NCBI GenBank assembly: GCA_019456225.1
Contig: VRUI01000007.1
Location: 33,365-97,364 of the forward strand
Length of the DNA stretch: 64,000 bases
Source: Planctomycetota bacterium
Lineage (GTDB): Bacteria > Planctomycetota > Phycisphaerae > Sedimentisphaerales > Anaerohalosphaeraceae
Direction of reading: 5' to 3'
Shown: in pieces, positions 41,401-56,400 of the stretch
Numbering within the stretch: the first letter of the stretch is position 1
How the letters are laid out: each line of letters opens with the position of its first letter
Notes under the pieces: generated by a model
Databases searched by the model: none
Seen by the model: only the letters and a program-made list of their open reading frames with translations
What the model was told of the DNA's origin: nothing
Translations under genes and position numbers: made by a program

Positions 41401-44400
41401 TTAGCAATAGTACAGTTATTGATCGTAGCATCTATATGCCAGTTAAGAGAAATACCGCCGCCGCGACTTGTAGCTACATTGCCTGTGATCAGGCAGTTCT
41501 TTAAGGTCTGCTTCAAAAGATGACCATGATGGAAACTGATACCGCCACCCATCGAATTGGTACCTGAGGCAATATTATTCTGAATGATAGTATCTATAAC
41601 CGCAGCTTCTGTATCATGTATTGCGATACCACCACCGAAACCGAACTGTTCAGTTGCAGAGTTTGCCTTGACAAAACATTTGTCAATCGTAATTAAGCCG
41701 AATTCGGCATAAATTGCACCACCGGTTTTGCCTTCGTTTTCGACAAAGTTACAATCGGTAATTACCGCGTTGGGTTCTGACAAGTAAACCGCACCGCCCC
41801 AGCTACCGATATTGCCGGCAAAGTGGCTGTTTGCGATCTGCACTTCGACTATATTACCCTCTTCATCGTACACATCAATAGCACCGCCGTCACCGACAGC
41901 TGTATTTTCAACAAAGTTGCAATCTGCGATAGCAGTATTACCGGCGAGACTCATCGCACCGCCATTGCCATCTGTACTGTTATTGACAAAGGCACATTCG
42001 TTGGCATCTACAACGCTAAACTGACCTGCAAAGACAGCACCGCCATTGCCGTTGGCGCTGTTATTGACAAATTCACATTCGTTGGCATCTATAACGCTTA
42101 ACGGACCGGCATAGACAGCACCGCCGCCTCTGACTGAACTATTGCCATCGAAGAGACAGTCGTCAAGTTCGACAACGCAGTTAGGATCGAGATAGATCGC
42201 CGCGTTACTGTTGCCTGTAAACTTACAGCTTGTAATTGTCAATTCATTATTCGGATCAGAGAACAACGCACCACCGAACACTGCGATGTTGTTATTAAAT
42301 TCGCAATTGACAAACATCGCATCGGAATCAACACCAAAGTAAGCTGCACCACCGTAGTAGAGACTGCCTGCTGCAACAATACCGTCGAGCCCGTTTGAAC
42401 CGGTTCCTTCGCCTTCACCGTCATTGCCGCCGACTCCGCCTTGCCCGGCAACTCCCGGTTCAGCATTGTTATTATTGAATACGCAATCACGTACGACTGG
42501 TTTCGACCCGCCGTCTGCATATATCGCACCGCCTAAACCGTTACCGGTAGAAGCACCGCCATTACCGCCATTACCGCCATGACCACCGGATGGTGTATCA
42601 TCAACCGGTTCGACAACAGGACCATCTCCGTTACCGCCGTTACCGCCGTTACCACCGACCGCACCGCGAGCAATATTACCTTCAAAAGTACAACCAATAA
42701 TTGTCGGGCTCGAAGCTTCCCTGCACGCAAAAGCTCCGCCAAAACCGTTACCGATTCCATTCTGCCCGTCCGAACCGTCGCCGCCGTCCTGACCGGAATC
42801 ATTCGGGGCACTAATACCGGGCAAACCATCTGCACCGCGTCTGCCGCTTACAGTATTGTTTTCAAATACACAATTCCTGAACAACGGCGAACTTGAATTC
42901 TCACAAAGCACAGCACCACCGTAGCTATTCGGATCGGGCGATCCCGGGAGGTTCAAATATGAACCGTTCCGGATAGTAAAGCCCATGACCACACTGTTTG
43001 CGTCTTCACCGCTGTGGAACCAGAACGCACGACCAAGCTGGTTCAGGTCGATTATAGTTTCAGCAGTATATTCGCTATCTTCGGGATCTTCCGAAAGCAG
43101 GGAAAGATTCCTGCCCGCAAAGTCCAGACCCTTCAGGTCATTGATAGTATAAGTACCAGGCTCGACAATGATCTCATCGCCCTCGCTTGCCGCCTCAAAT
43201 GCCTCGTCAAGAGTAGCATACTCAGTCGGAACAAGAAGTTTCTTTATAGCATCCAATTCAAACTCGGCAGTAATCACCTTATTAGCGTTCATGGTGACTT
43301 TACCTGTCGTATTACTCCAGTTAGGCTCGTTATCGGTACCGTACCATCGCCTGAACCTGACATTGGAAGAAACATTAGGATCGGCGTCGAGCCAAACAAC
43401 TTCGCCCGGCAAATAATCTCTGTACAGATTATTAGGATCTACTGTAACCTCACCGTCTCCGACAATATTGAGTGTCAGACGGTAAGAAATCTTGTTATAT
43501 GTCGCAGTAACAGACTTATAACCGTCCATCGTGACAACATTTGTAAATCCGTTGGCATCGTCATCGTCGGTTCCGGTCCAGATAACATCATGTCCGGCAA
43601 GCGGTTCGACACTGACAACAACCTGCGTATACTCAGAAACTGTAATGTTCGGATCGGTCGAAATATTAGAACCGCTCGGATCGTTCCACGTCATCGTCGG
43701 ATTCGCAGCGAAACCAGGTAAGTCGTTGGCGTCAAATATTGCTTCGTATTCCAGCATATTATCATTAGGATCAAACTTAGGATGGTGATAACCCATGTCA
43801 ACTCTCACATGCAAATTGGGGTCTGCTAACGCAAAAGTGCTCGGATCACGGAAATCCATCTCACTGTCTGTCCTGGTAGTATAGTTCGGATCGTTCGTAA
43901 GCCATACTGTATTCGGATCGCCTGCATCTAAACACGGACTGTCATACAACTGACCGGCCCTTTTCTGGCCAAGGAAGTAATTACCGATAAAGTTCGGATC
44001 ACCTGTAATGTTAAATGTAAAAGGCTCCCATCTGTTATTTATGGAATCCCAACCAGGCATACTGCTGCCTTCGCCAAGAACCGGATACGTCATCTCGATA
44101 GGAGTTACGTCGATCAGATTGATCGCTGACATAATGGTATCTACCACTGTGGTGGCATCCGGAGTATCAAACGAAAGACCGCCGGTTTGCTCTGCAAGAT
44201 CCACTAAAAGAGCATTAGCCACCGGAGAACTTTGCGCGTCAACAAGAATACTGTATATCGTAATATCAGCAGCATTGGCGGCATCTACGACATCGCTAAG
44301 AGTATAACCTGTAGGATTTTCCGGATCGGTCGGACCGATATCTCCGATAGTAACGATAATTTTTCGTACAGTATCGGACCTGCGCCAGTTCGGCCCCGGA

Positions 44401-47400
44401 GAAGCCGTATTTATAGCAGCAGCCGCGCCCGTATCAGTTAGCTTCTGCTCATGAGATGACGCGTCAATGCAGTGCATCACTGCGGAATACACATCTTCAA
44501 CTCCTGAACCGCCGCCTGTCTGCATCACAGCCAAACCATCATTAATAAGCTGAACATTATTTGTCAAAGGACAGAAGTCACGGTACAGATATCCATCTCC
44601 AGACACAAATATTATATTAGTTGGATCGGCCGGGTCAATAATCCACTGACCACTGCCCATCGTATCTATACTGCGATATCCAACAACAGACATTCTGTAA
44701 TCATCGGCGACAGCCGCGATCTCATCAACGATCTGCATAACTGAATCTCTAACCTCATCAAGAGTGCCGCCCATGCTTCCGGTGGTGTCTATTGCAAATA
44801 CGATATCCAGGGCAGTCGGACCTTCTACAACCACCATTTCAGGTACAGGCTGAATGTTACTGTACTTAATATCGATAGTTGCTGGAAAGGAACTGTTTTC
44901 AGGACCGCTGTTCAAAGCAAGCTGCGAGCCCTGACCGCCTTTATTGCCGTTTAGAATACTGTTTCTGACAACTACTTCACTGCCGTATGACGCCAGAATA
45001 CCGCCGCCGGCACCATTGGCTGCCTCAACTCTGTTGTCGGCAATCGTACAATTAGTAACGTCTACATTGGTAAACCATGAAGCCGAAATACCGCCGCCAT
45101 TTTTCTTGGCCAAATTCTTAACGATAAGGCAGTTGGTGATAGTAGACTTAAACCCGTTTGCGTTACGCAGATCGATACCACCACCGGATGAGTTCTGACC
45201 GGTAACCGAGTTATTGGCTATCTCCGAATCTTCAAGTGTCAACTCTGCATTGTCACAAGCGATACCGCCGCCAAAACCAAAATCAGAACTTGCCGAATTT
45301 TCACTGACATTACAGTCTACGATAGTCACCATAGACTCGGCAAAGTACAGACCGCCGCCGACATCGGAGGTGCCGCCGGCAAAAATAGAACCGCTGATAA
45401 CTGCGTTAACTCCTACGCCGCAAACACTACCGCCCCAAAGACCGGTACTTTCTACAAAGTTACAATCTGCTATATCAACTATCAGTAACTGATTAGGATC
45501 ATAGGCATATATAGCACCGCCGTCACCCACTGCACTACTTTGAGCGAAGATACAATCAGCAAATGTCACGTCGCTATAAGTGTCGACAGCGCCACCGCTG
45601 CCAATACTGCTGTTACCCGTAAACGTACTGCCGCTCACATACGCATATCCCATAACCTGCAGCGATAAAGCACCGCCGTTACCGTCACTGCTGTTGTTCG
45701 TAAACGTACAGTCGTTGACATCTGCGATTGACATAATCGCCAGCGATAATGCACCGCCGTCACTGGTGTTGGTATTCTCCGTAAAATCGCAATTGTCCAG
45801 ATTGACAACGCAGTTAGCATCGGTAACGATCGCACCGCCAACACACGATACAAAATTAGAATCGGCAATCTCGACCAGGTTGTTTGGTTCGCTATAGACC
45901 GCACCGCCGCCGTCAACTGAAATATTACCGATAAAGATAGACTCGACTACGTTAGCATCCGAATCAACACCGTAATAAAGTGCGCCGCCGAAAGCTTCTG
46001 CATCTGCACTAACCGAACCGGCAGAACCGTTGGCACCCTTCTTACCGTCATCGTCACGATTACTGTCGCCGTCCCAACCACCGATACCGCCTTGCCCCGG
46101 TATACCGGCTGCAGCATCGTTGTTGTTAAAGGTACAACCGACAATAACAGGAGAACTGAATTCTGTAGCATAAATAGCACCGCCAAAACCTTTGCCGTCT
46201 GCTGAACCGCCGTCACCCCCGTTGCCGCCCTTACCAGCCGGGATAGTGTTACCGTCGTCATCTGTTTCTGTACCGTCACCGTCACCGTTACCGCCATCAC
46301 CACCGTCACCGCCTTCGCCGCCTGCGGCACGGTTATTTGCGAAAGTACATCCGATGATACGCGGACTCGAACCGTCAAGACAGGCAATACCGCCGCCGTA
46401 ACCGTTACCTGTACCAGGCTCACCGTCAGCGCCGTCACCGCCATCTTCATTTGAATCGCCGGCCGCATTAGATCCGTTTCCGCCATCTCCGCCCTTGCTG
46501 CCGGTTACGGTATTGTTACTGATCGTACAGTTCATGATAGTCGGAGAACTGCCGTTTTCACACAGGATCGCACCACCGTAATTATTAGGATCACCGTCGG
46601 AACTGCTAAAGTAACCATTGATGATCGTAAAGCCGGCCACTAACGTACTCGGACCCTCTCCGTTATGGAACCAGAACGCACGACCAGAACCGCCAACGTC
46701 AATTATTGTCGCAGCTACTGTTATCGGATCGCTCGGGTCGGATGAAACAAGCTTGATTTCACGACCGTAGAAATCCAAACCTTCAGGCGCATTTATTGCC
46801 CAGGTACCAGGTTCAACGATGATTTCGTCACCTTCACTGGCAGCTACAAATGCATCACCAAGAGACTTATATCGATTTGCAATCGGAGGATCCTGAGGCG
46901 ACGAAGAAACGTACAGCACTTTATGATCGTCAAGCTCAAACTCAACTGTAATCGTCTTTTCGCCGTCCATCGTAACTTTACCTATCACATTACTCCAGTT
47001 AGGCTCGTTATCCGTACCATACCACCTGCGGAATCTGTATACATCAGGAGGTGTAGTGTCAGCAACGGCTTCAAGCCAGACAACATCGCCCGGCATATAA
47101 TCCCTGTAAGGATTATTAGGATCAGGCACAACAACACCATCGCCGATGATCTCCAAGGTCAGACGGTAAGATATCTTGTTATAGGTTGCGGTAACTGCCT
47201 GATTACCGGTCACTGTAACAACATTAGTAAATCCGTTGGCATCGTCATCGTCCGTACCGATCCAGATAACATCATATCCGGCAAGCGGCTCAATGCTGAC
47301 AACAACCTGCGTGTACTCAGTAACTGTAATATTAGGATCGGTCGAAGTATTCCAGATGTTAGGATCGACCACTACTTTAGATTGATTCCAGCTCATCGTC

Positions 47401-50400
47401 GGCTTAACGTCAAATCCGATAAAGTCGTTCATGTCAATTACAACATCAAATTCAAGCAGACAATCATCGTTTGGATCAAACGCCGGATGATGATAACCCA
47501 TATCAACTTCATAATAGTCAGCAATCGCGTCGGTCCTGGTCGTATAATTCGGGTCGTTCGTAAGATATTCCGCACCCGGACCACCTGCATTAAGGGCAGG
47601 ACTGTCAACTAACTGACCGGCAAATTTCTGACTGATAAAGTAATCAGCGATAAAGTTAGGATCGTCGTCAATATTATCGCCTGCCGGATCCCACATCTGA
47701 GAATCAGGATTGCTATAATTTGGATCGAAACCAAACATAGAACTGCCATCTTCGATGTAGATCGCAACATAGGAACTGAACCCGTCAATAGAAGTGATAG
47801 AAGCGATTGCATCGCCAAGGTTTACTCTCGGCTTGGTTATATCGACCTTCGTATCGGTAATAGGATCGCCTGTGTCCACCAAAACCTCACGGATCTGTTC
47901 TGGTAAGAGGTAACTTCCGAGAATGTCCATAGCCGCGGACTGAAGACTCGCCGCACAACCGGCTGCAAACGGACAAGCAGAAGATGTACCGTTAAACGAT
48001 GGAGTATAATCGCCGGGAGTATATCCAAGCGCACCTGCGATGTCAGTAGTGTACATCGGGTCGGCTGGAGCATGAATATCAAGGTTCTCAGCAGTATTCG
48101 AGTAACCCGTAACCGTATCAGTAGTATCATAGATCGCACCAACAGAGATAACCTTGCTCATAGCAGAAGGATGCGATATACCATCACCGGCAAATCCGTC
48201 ATTACCGGATGCGGCAAAGATCGTAATACCTGCAGCAGTTGCCCTGTCAGCAGCACCTGTCAAAGCCGGCGAAAACGCATCAGCATCTGCGGAATTGTCA
48301 AACGGCGTCCCTGGCACACCCCAACTATTGCTCATAACCTTAATCGGATTACCCGGATCATCGTTGCGATGTGTTACACACCAGTCCCAGGCACGCAGTC
48401 CGGCATCACTCGGCCAGTTTCCGCTGTCACCTGTAAGCTTTAGAGAATATATCTTAGCGTTGTAAGCAACACCGCCAATATAATCTCCATCCACACCAAG
48501 CGAACCCGCTGCAATACCAGAACAAGCAGTACCGTGAGGTTCGGTGGAAGGCATCGGATCACCATCATCGTCACCGACATCATATCCGCCAATAACCTTG
48601 GTATTCGGGAATCCGCCGTCGCCAAGCATCGGATGAGTGTAATCTGTACCTGAGTCTACAATAGCTACCGACACTCCCTCACCGTTGTACGTTTCCCTTA
48701 TTGTTGTAGCGTTGGCCAAAGGTATTGACTGGGCAAGCATCGGCCTCATCATCCTTACAGGCTCAATAAAAGCAACCGACGGACTGGACATTAGTTTCGC
48801 CAAACCTGCCTGAGACACCTCACCTGAAAAACCGGCCTGGTTCGTAAATTGATAACGCAGAGTAAATTCATCCGCAGAAAGCGTAGACAGCACTGCAAAC
48901 TGACGGGCAGCGATTTCAGACCTGAGCAAACTAAGCGACTGATCTGAATTCCAGTCTGTATTTTGCAGCATCTGCAAAGACTCACGGAGACTTACGATAA
49001 CCTTAACCTTTTCGGCGCCTGAATTGAACTGGGTATTGATGTTATTGGCATCTACAACAATTGCATCGGCTGAAAGATTCTGCGCATATCTGCTAAACTG
49101 CGGCGAGGTATCAGCCATAGCCTTACGAATGGTCGGCCCTGTCTGAACGTCAGAGTATGTGATTGTAAATGTTGAAGGATACATATCTTCAACAACCTCA
49201 CCGCCGGCAGCAATCAATTGAGTACCCAATACACCTGTATTACCCCAGACTATCGAGTTTGTTATAACAGGATTACACGCGTAGGATGCCGAAATACCAC
49301 CGCCATAATGGGCGTCGTTGCCGGCAAATGTACAGTTTGTGATAGTCGGATCGCTGTACCAGCTAAGCGAAAGACCGCCGCCGCGTTTTCCGGAAGAGTT
49401 GTCGACAATAAGACAGTTGTCGAATGTCTGCGTAAGATCAAAACCTTCATAGAGCGCAACACCACCGCCAAGTGATTCATTACCGATGGCATTATTGCCT
49501 CTGATAACCGTATCTTCGATCAGAACCGGTGTCTCTACACATGCGATACCACCGCCTAATCCAAAACCGCCTTTAGCTGTGTTATAAGATACATACGTTC
49601 TGACGACATTAAGTTGAACATCGAATTCACTGTAGATACCGCCACCGCTGTCGGCAGTATTCGACATGAAATTACAATCGGCAATGTCAACATCGCAGTT
49701 ACGCGAATATATACCGCCGCCAAGATCGCCTGAGTTTTCAATAAAGTTACAATCATCGAATGTCAGTATAAGCTCGACCACATCGTCAAGATAAATTTCG
49801 ACAGCACCGCCATCGCCCGAAGCAGTGTTACCCTCGAAATGGCAACTTGCAAATACGGCATCGAAATTGACCTCAACCGCACCGCCAACACCAGAAGCGG
49901 TATTGTCATTGAATATAGAGCTTGTAAATATCGCTCCAGATTCGCTCTTGACCGCACCGCCGTCGCCGGACGTTGTATTGCCGCTAAACTCACATCCGTT
50001 TACATCTATAAAGCCGCCGAAATCAGCATATACTGCTCCACCATTTTCACTACCAGTGTTTTCGATGAAGTTACAATCGTCAACATCAACAAAGTTGTTC
50101 GGATCAAAGTATACCGCACCGCCGGTGTTGGATATGAACTCGCAGCCTCGTAACGTAACTTCCGTATTAAGCGTAAAGCGAGCACCGCCATCGATATTGC
50201 TGATGAAGTTGCAATCTTCGATCGTAATAAAGGTATTCGGATCGAAGTATGCCGCAGTACCGATATTTGATTTGAATTCGCAGGAACTAACTGTAAAGAT
50301 TTGATCCTTTTCAGCCTGGTAATATAAGGCTCCACCGAGGCTTGCACTATTATTATTAAAGGTACAGCCTGTCAGCTGGTCAGCCGATCCGACTCCGAAC

Positions 50401-53400
50401 AAAATTGCACCGCCAAGACCGGCTGAATTGTTCTCTGTAAATTCACAGCCGGATATTACAGGCATGGCGGATTGATCCGTATATAATGCACCGCCATCGC
50501 CCATTACTGCCGAGTTACCTACAAAGACACAATCAGCAATTAGCGGGTTCGAACCTCCTGTAGCTGCAAAGGCACCACCTGACGTCGATGTCCTGTTGCT
50601 GTCAAACACACACTTCCTGAACGTCGGCGAACTTGCATTCTCGCAAAGTACCGCACCGCCGGATTCTCTATACAGACAATTAGTAATTGTAATACCCATT
50701 ATGAGGGTGCTTGAGTCCTCTCCACGATAGAAATGGAACGCACGTCCCAAATTACGGCCATCGATGATGGTAGCAGCAACAACATCAGGATCATCCGGAG
50801 CTGACGATACAATCGTTATGTTATCACCATGAGAATTGAAACCTTCAGGATCGCTAATCGTATAAGTGCCCTGACCGACGATGATCTCATCGCCTTCAAA
50901 TGCATAGGATATCGCATCTTCAAGAGATTCAAATTCTTCAGGAACAAGTATCTTTCTGTTTCGTTCAATTATTTCAACAACAACGGTTTTATCGCCGTTC
51001 ATCGTAATATAATTGATCTGTTCGCGACTGACATCGTCATCAGTTCCGGTCCACAGACGCACTGCATAGTCCGAATTAAGCGGCAATGCTTCCAGAGTAA
51101 CAACGGTACCTGGATAGTACAACATCTCACCAGGAGCAGAGACAGTCCATTTAGCGTCCAGAGAGTCGGTCGCCTCTTGGTATGCATATGCGTCAAAGCT
51201 GCCGTATTCTGCGCCAACAATCTGAATTTCCAGCTTAAACATGTCATTCGGATCACTCGTATCAATATCGAGAGTCCTGTAGTGATAACCCATATCGACT
51301 ATTCCGACATCAGGCATCTGATCCGTTCTTGTTGTGTGATTAGTATCATTAAGATACCTAACATTCAACGGATTTCCGGTATCAACGCAATCACTGTCAT
51401 TGACTGGCATCTGGCCTGCAAGTTCCTGTGACAGATAGTAATACCTCATAACATCAGAACCACCAATACGTTCGCCAACAAAGTTAGGATCAATAGCAAT
51501 ATTTCCGCTGCCCAGGGTCCATGGCGCAACATTTTTGTTTTCCAGCCAATCATCAGAATCGTAAGTATCGCCAAGAACCTGACCGTTCAAAGTACTGCTG
51601 CCGTCAATAATAACTGGCGGATAGTAATTAGACATCTCAACACCGCCGCCACCAGGACATTCGCAGGTTCCAGTCTCCACCACAATCGCGTAAATAGTGT
51701 CGTCATAAGCATCCTTGGACCACAGTACCTCATTCGGATAGAAACTAACAACATCGCAGGCAAGGCCTTCATCCCTTCCACCCACCGTGGCAAACTCACT
51801 GTCAAAGGTTCCGTCTTTATGCACTCTGGTGATCTTGGCTTCATGAGCCCGACCAAGGTATAGAATGTCTCCTCTACCAACCGCTGTGCCACTGATAGTG
51901 CATAGATCGCCTCCATCAGCATCTTTCGGTCTAATTGTCTCTATAAAAACGGCGTCACCCTGGCCATCTGCCGAGATACCGCTCACATCGAAGTGGTCAA
52001 TATCACACACTGCATCAGCACTGACCCAAATGCTATCGTCGCTCCCGTCAAAGGCTATTCCATCACAGAAGCCACCCGGGGTCACCGCTGTAAAGACGTA
52101 CGTCGCCATACCAGTTTGCGGATCGATCAAATAGACCTCAATCGGCCGGGTAGAATCTGTCCCGCCCCATAACGCCCCTCTGGTCGAATCCCAGCTTATT
52201 GCACCAAAGGAGATCGGCTGACCGGTAGCCGCGTTCGTCAACGGGATACTGCCGATAGCATTTTCGTCTTTATCCATCATGTGAATAACCGGTTCATAAC
52301 TGTGCGTATAATACAAAGTTGCCGGATCGCCGCAGCCCACCGCAATACCGATTCCAATTCCACCGGGGCTAGGTACAGCCGTTGTGATGTGAGCAAGAAC
52401 GTCTCCCGGTGTTGCGGTTGGACGCTTCTCAATATATTTCACGGCCGCATTAGGGTCGTCCGGAGGCTGAATGTCACTGAAAGATATATCGAAATTCGAC
52501 GGATACAGCGAATCGAGCCCGCTGCTGATCGCGATTTGAGAACCGCCAGGAGCCTCATTACCCCAGATGATCGAGTCGCTTACATTGATATCACTTTCGC
52601 TGGAAACAGATATGCCGCCACCAAAATTCGCAGCATTATCGGCAATAGTACAATTCGTCACAATCGCATTAACAAACCACGTAGCAGCAATACCGCCACC
52701 TTTATACTCTGCTGAATTCTTAATGATCAGACAATTAATAATGCTCGATTCCAGTCCTTCCGAATAAGACAGATCGATACCACCACCAGTGGAGTTAAGA
52801 CCGCTGACAGAGTTGCCGTAGACAAACGAATCTTTCATCTGCAATCGAGAACCTTCACACGCAACACCACCGCCAAAACCAAATTCGGAACTTGCCGAAT
52901 TTCCACTGACATTACAGTCTACGATAGTCACCATAGACTCGGCAAAGTACAGACCGCCGCCAACATCGGAGGTGCCGCCGGCAAAAATAGAACCGCTGAT
53001 AACCGCGTTAACTCCTACGCCGCAAACACTACCGCCCCAAAGACCGGTACTTTCTACAAAGTTACAATCTGCTATCTCAACTATCAGTAACTGATTAGGA
53101 TCATAGGCATGTATAGCACCGCCGTCACCGCCGGCACTACTTTGTGTGAAGATACAATCAGCAAATGTCACGTCGCTATCAGTGTCGACCGAACCACCGC
53201 TGCCAATACTGCTGTTACCCGTAAACGTACAGTCGTTAACATCGGCATAACCCATAGCCTGTAGCGATAAAGCACCGCCGTCACCGTCACTGCTGTTGTT
53301 CGTAAACGTACAGTCGTTGACGTCTGCGATTGACATAATCGCCAGCGATAATGCACCGCCGTCACTGGTGTTGGTATTCTCAATAAAATCGCAATTGTCC

Positions 53401-56400
53401 AGATTGACAACGCAGTTAGCATCGGTAACGATCGCACCGCCAACACACGATACAAAATTAGAATCGGCAATCTCGACCAGGTTGTTTGGTTCGCTATAGA
53501 CCGCACCGCCGCCGTCAACTGAAATATTACCGATAAAGACAGACTCGACAACATTAGCGTCTGATTCAACACCATAATAAAGCGCACCGCCCCTGGCCAG
53601 AGCATTGTTGTCACTACCTAAGTTAAGAGAAGCCTCGTTGTTATTAAAAGTACAGCCGGCAATAACAGGAGAGCTAAACTCGGAGGCATAAACAGCACCG
53701 CCAAAACCAACGCCGTCTGCGCCGCCTGCGGCAACGTTATTGTCGAAAGTACAATTCGTCAGATGCGGACTCGAACCGTCAAGACATGCGATAGCGCCGC
53801 CAAAACCGTTGACACCAAAACCATTACTGTGGCCGGTTACGGTACTGCCGATGATCGTACAATTCTTGATAGTCGGCGAACTGCCGTTCTCACAAAGGAT
53901 CGCACCGCCATAACTATCGGTATCAACGTTTGGGTCGCTAAAGGAAGCGTTAATGATTGTAAAACCGATCACTGCCGTACTCGGTGTTTCGCCGTTATGG
54001 AACCAGAACGCACGACCCAGACCGCCGCAATCTATAATTGTCGCAGCTACTGTCGTCGGATCAGCGGGATCGGACGAAACCAACCTGATATCACGACCGT
54101 AAAAATCAAGACCTTCAACCGAATTAACTGCCCAGGTACCGGGTTCAACGATAATCTCGTCACCGTCGCCGGCCGCCAATAGAGCGGCACCGATACTATT
54201 GTAACGATTCGCGATCGGAGGCTCTTGAGGAGACGATGAAACATACAATACGGTATGATCGTCAATTTCAAACTCAGCGGTAATCTCCTTATCGCTGTTC
54301 ATCGTGACCTTACCTGTCGTATTACTCCAGTTAGGCTCGTTATCAGTACCGTACCATCGCCTGAACCTGATATTGGAAGAAACATTAGGATCGGCGTAAA
54401 GCCAAACAACAGTACCAGGTTCGAAATCCATGTAAAAATTATTAGGATCAGCCGTAACCTTACCGTCTCCGACAATTTCCAAAGCCAGACGGTAAGATAC
54501 CTTGTTATATATCGCGGTAACAACCTTATCACTGAGCATCGTGACAACATTCGTAAAGCTGTTAGCATCGTCATCGTCTGTACCAACCCAAATAATATCA
54601 TAACCAATAAGAGGCTCAACACTGACAGTAACCTGAGTATGCTGATAAACAGTAATATTCGGATCAGTCGAAGTATTAGAACCGTTCGGATCGTTCCACG
54701 TCATCGTCGGATTCGCGACAAAACCAGGTACGTCATTGACGTCGATTATAGCACTGTATTCCAGCATATATGTTACAGGAACAAACATGGGATGATGATA
54801 ACCCATGTTAACATGCTTTGGAGGTATGGCACTAAGATCTCTCTCATCCATATAAGAGTCGGTTCTGGTCGTATAATTCGGATCGTTCGTCAGCCATGTC
54901 GTATTAGGATTACCTGCATCGACACATGGACTGTCAAATGCCTGACCGACTTTGATCAGGCTGAGGAAATAGTCACCGACAAAATTCGGGTCATCGTCAC
55001 GATTTCCTTCGAGGAACCATACAACTGCCATACCGTTGGGATACTCAGGAGGCAGCTCCTCAAATACTTCGGAAGACCCACCCTCTACATCGCAATAAGT
55101 AACGTCAATATCGGCCCATTCAAAACCCTGAAGCGAACTAAAAATATTTCCCGCCGCAAGCTGAGCACCATGCGATGCCTGGTTATCCCAGATTATGCTG
55201 TCAAAGAGCTCAACATAAGCGAAATCCTCGCCGCAATGTATGCCGCCGCCAATACCATCAATATCCAGCACTCTGTTATCGGCAACGGTACAGTTGTTCA
55301 AATGAACCCATGCACCCAGAAAACTGGATAAAGCTCCACCTTCCATCAGGGCTTCATTTTCTGAGAACAAACAGTTCGTGATCTGATGAGGATTGACATT
55401 ATACCCTTCGACCAGCAATCCGCCTCCATACCCGTTACTTTTGTTCTCACGGATTATTGAATCAGTCATTGTAAAACTAACTATATCGCTCAATAACATT
55501 CCACCACCGGTACCAAAAATACCAAGCGATGCGCTGTTACTCAAAATTTCACTAGCTGTAATCGTTACATTTGATGTGTTATCAGCAAAGAGACCACCGC
55601 CGTCAAGCGCGGAATTACCGCTCAGCTCGGATTTCCACATATTAAGCGCTGAATCCTCCATATAAATACCGCCACCGGTATCGGCTGTGTTTCCTGAAAC
55701 TACACTATTATTCAGGTTCACAGTAGCAGGTGCCGCACCTCCCATACGCCCAGCCTTTATACCACCGCCAACATTGTAGGTGGAAAGCACCTGGTTACCG
55801 GTAACCCGGCTGTTATTCAATGTTAACGTACCTGAATGTTCAAACCATATACCGCCGCCGCCGGCAGCAGCAACGTTGCTGGAAATTTCACAATCTGTCT
55901 GCGTTACTGTGCAAGTGTCATCAAAAAGTTGTCCACCGCCTGAACCGGTATCTGCGGTATTGCCGTTAAACTTGCTGTCTGTAGCTGTTCCCACGCCATT
56001 AGCAAAACATAAAAGACCGCCGCCATGATCATCGGAAGAGTTATTATTAACATCGCAGTTGATGATACTGAAAACATCGCCCACATCCTGGCAGATACCA
56101 CCGCCATAAGCTATTGATCCGCCTCCGCCAGGCCCTCCCGGACCGTTACCTGCACCTCCCACGCCGGGGATGCCCCGTAAAACAGTATTACTGGAAATAT
56201 CACAATCTGTAATAAATAATCTTCCGCCGATGTCACAATAAATACCACCGCCAAATTTAGGCATAGATGCATTACCGCCATTACCGCCTGGAGTATTATT
56301 TAGGCCATCACCGCCTTTACCACCGAAGGCAAAGACTCGACAGTTTCTTACCGCACTGTTAAACATAGTGAGAGTACTTGTAGGGTCACAATAAACGCCT

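Noticed and set aside
54255..55331. 358-codon plus-strand frame opposite the giant gene
   Set aside because: Its sequence repeats the pattern of similar frames at 43014 and 46923, because the coding strand repeats there. This makes it a by-product and not a gene.
40000..56000. Regularly spaced repeats that might look like a CRISPR array
   Set aside because: The repeat period follows the beta-helix coil and the units are translated in frame as GGAI-type motifs, without constant direct repeats separated by unique spacers.
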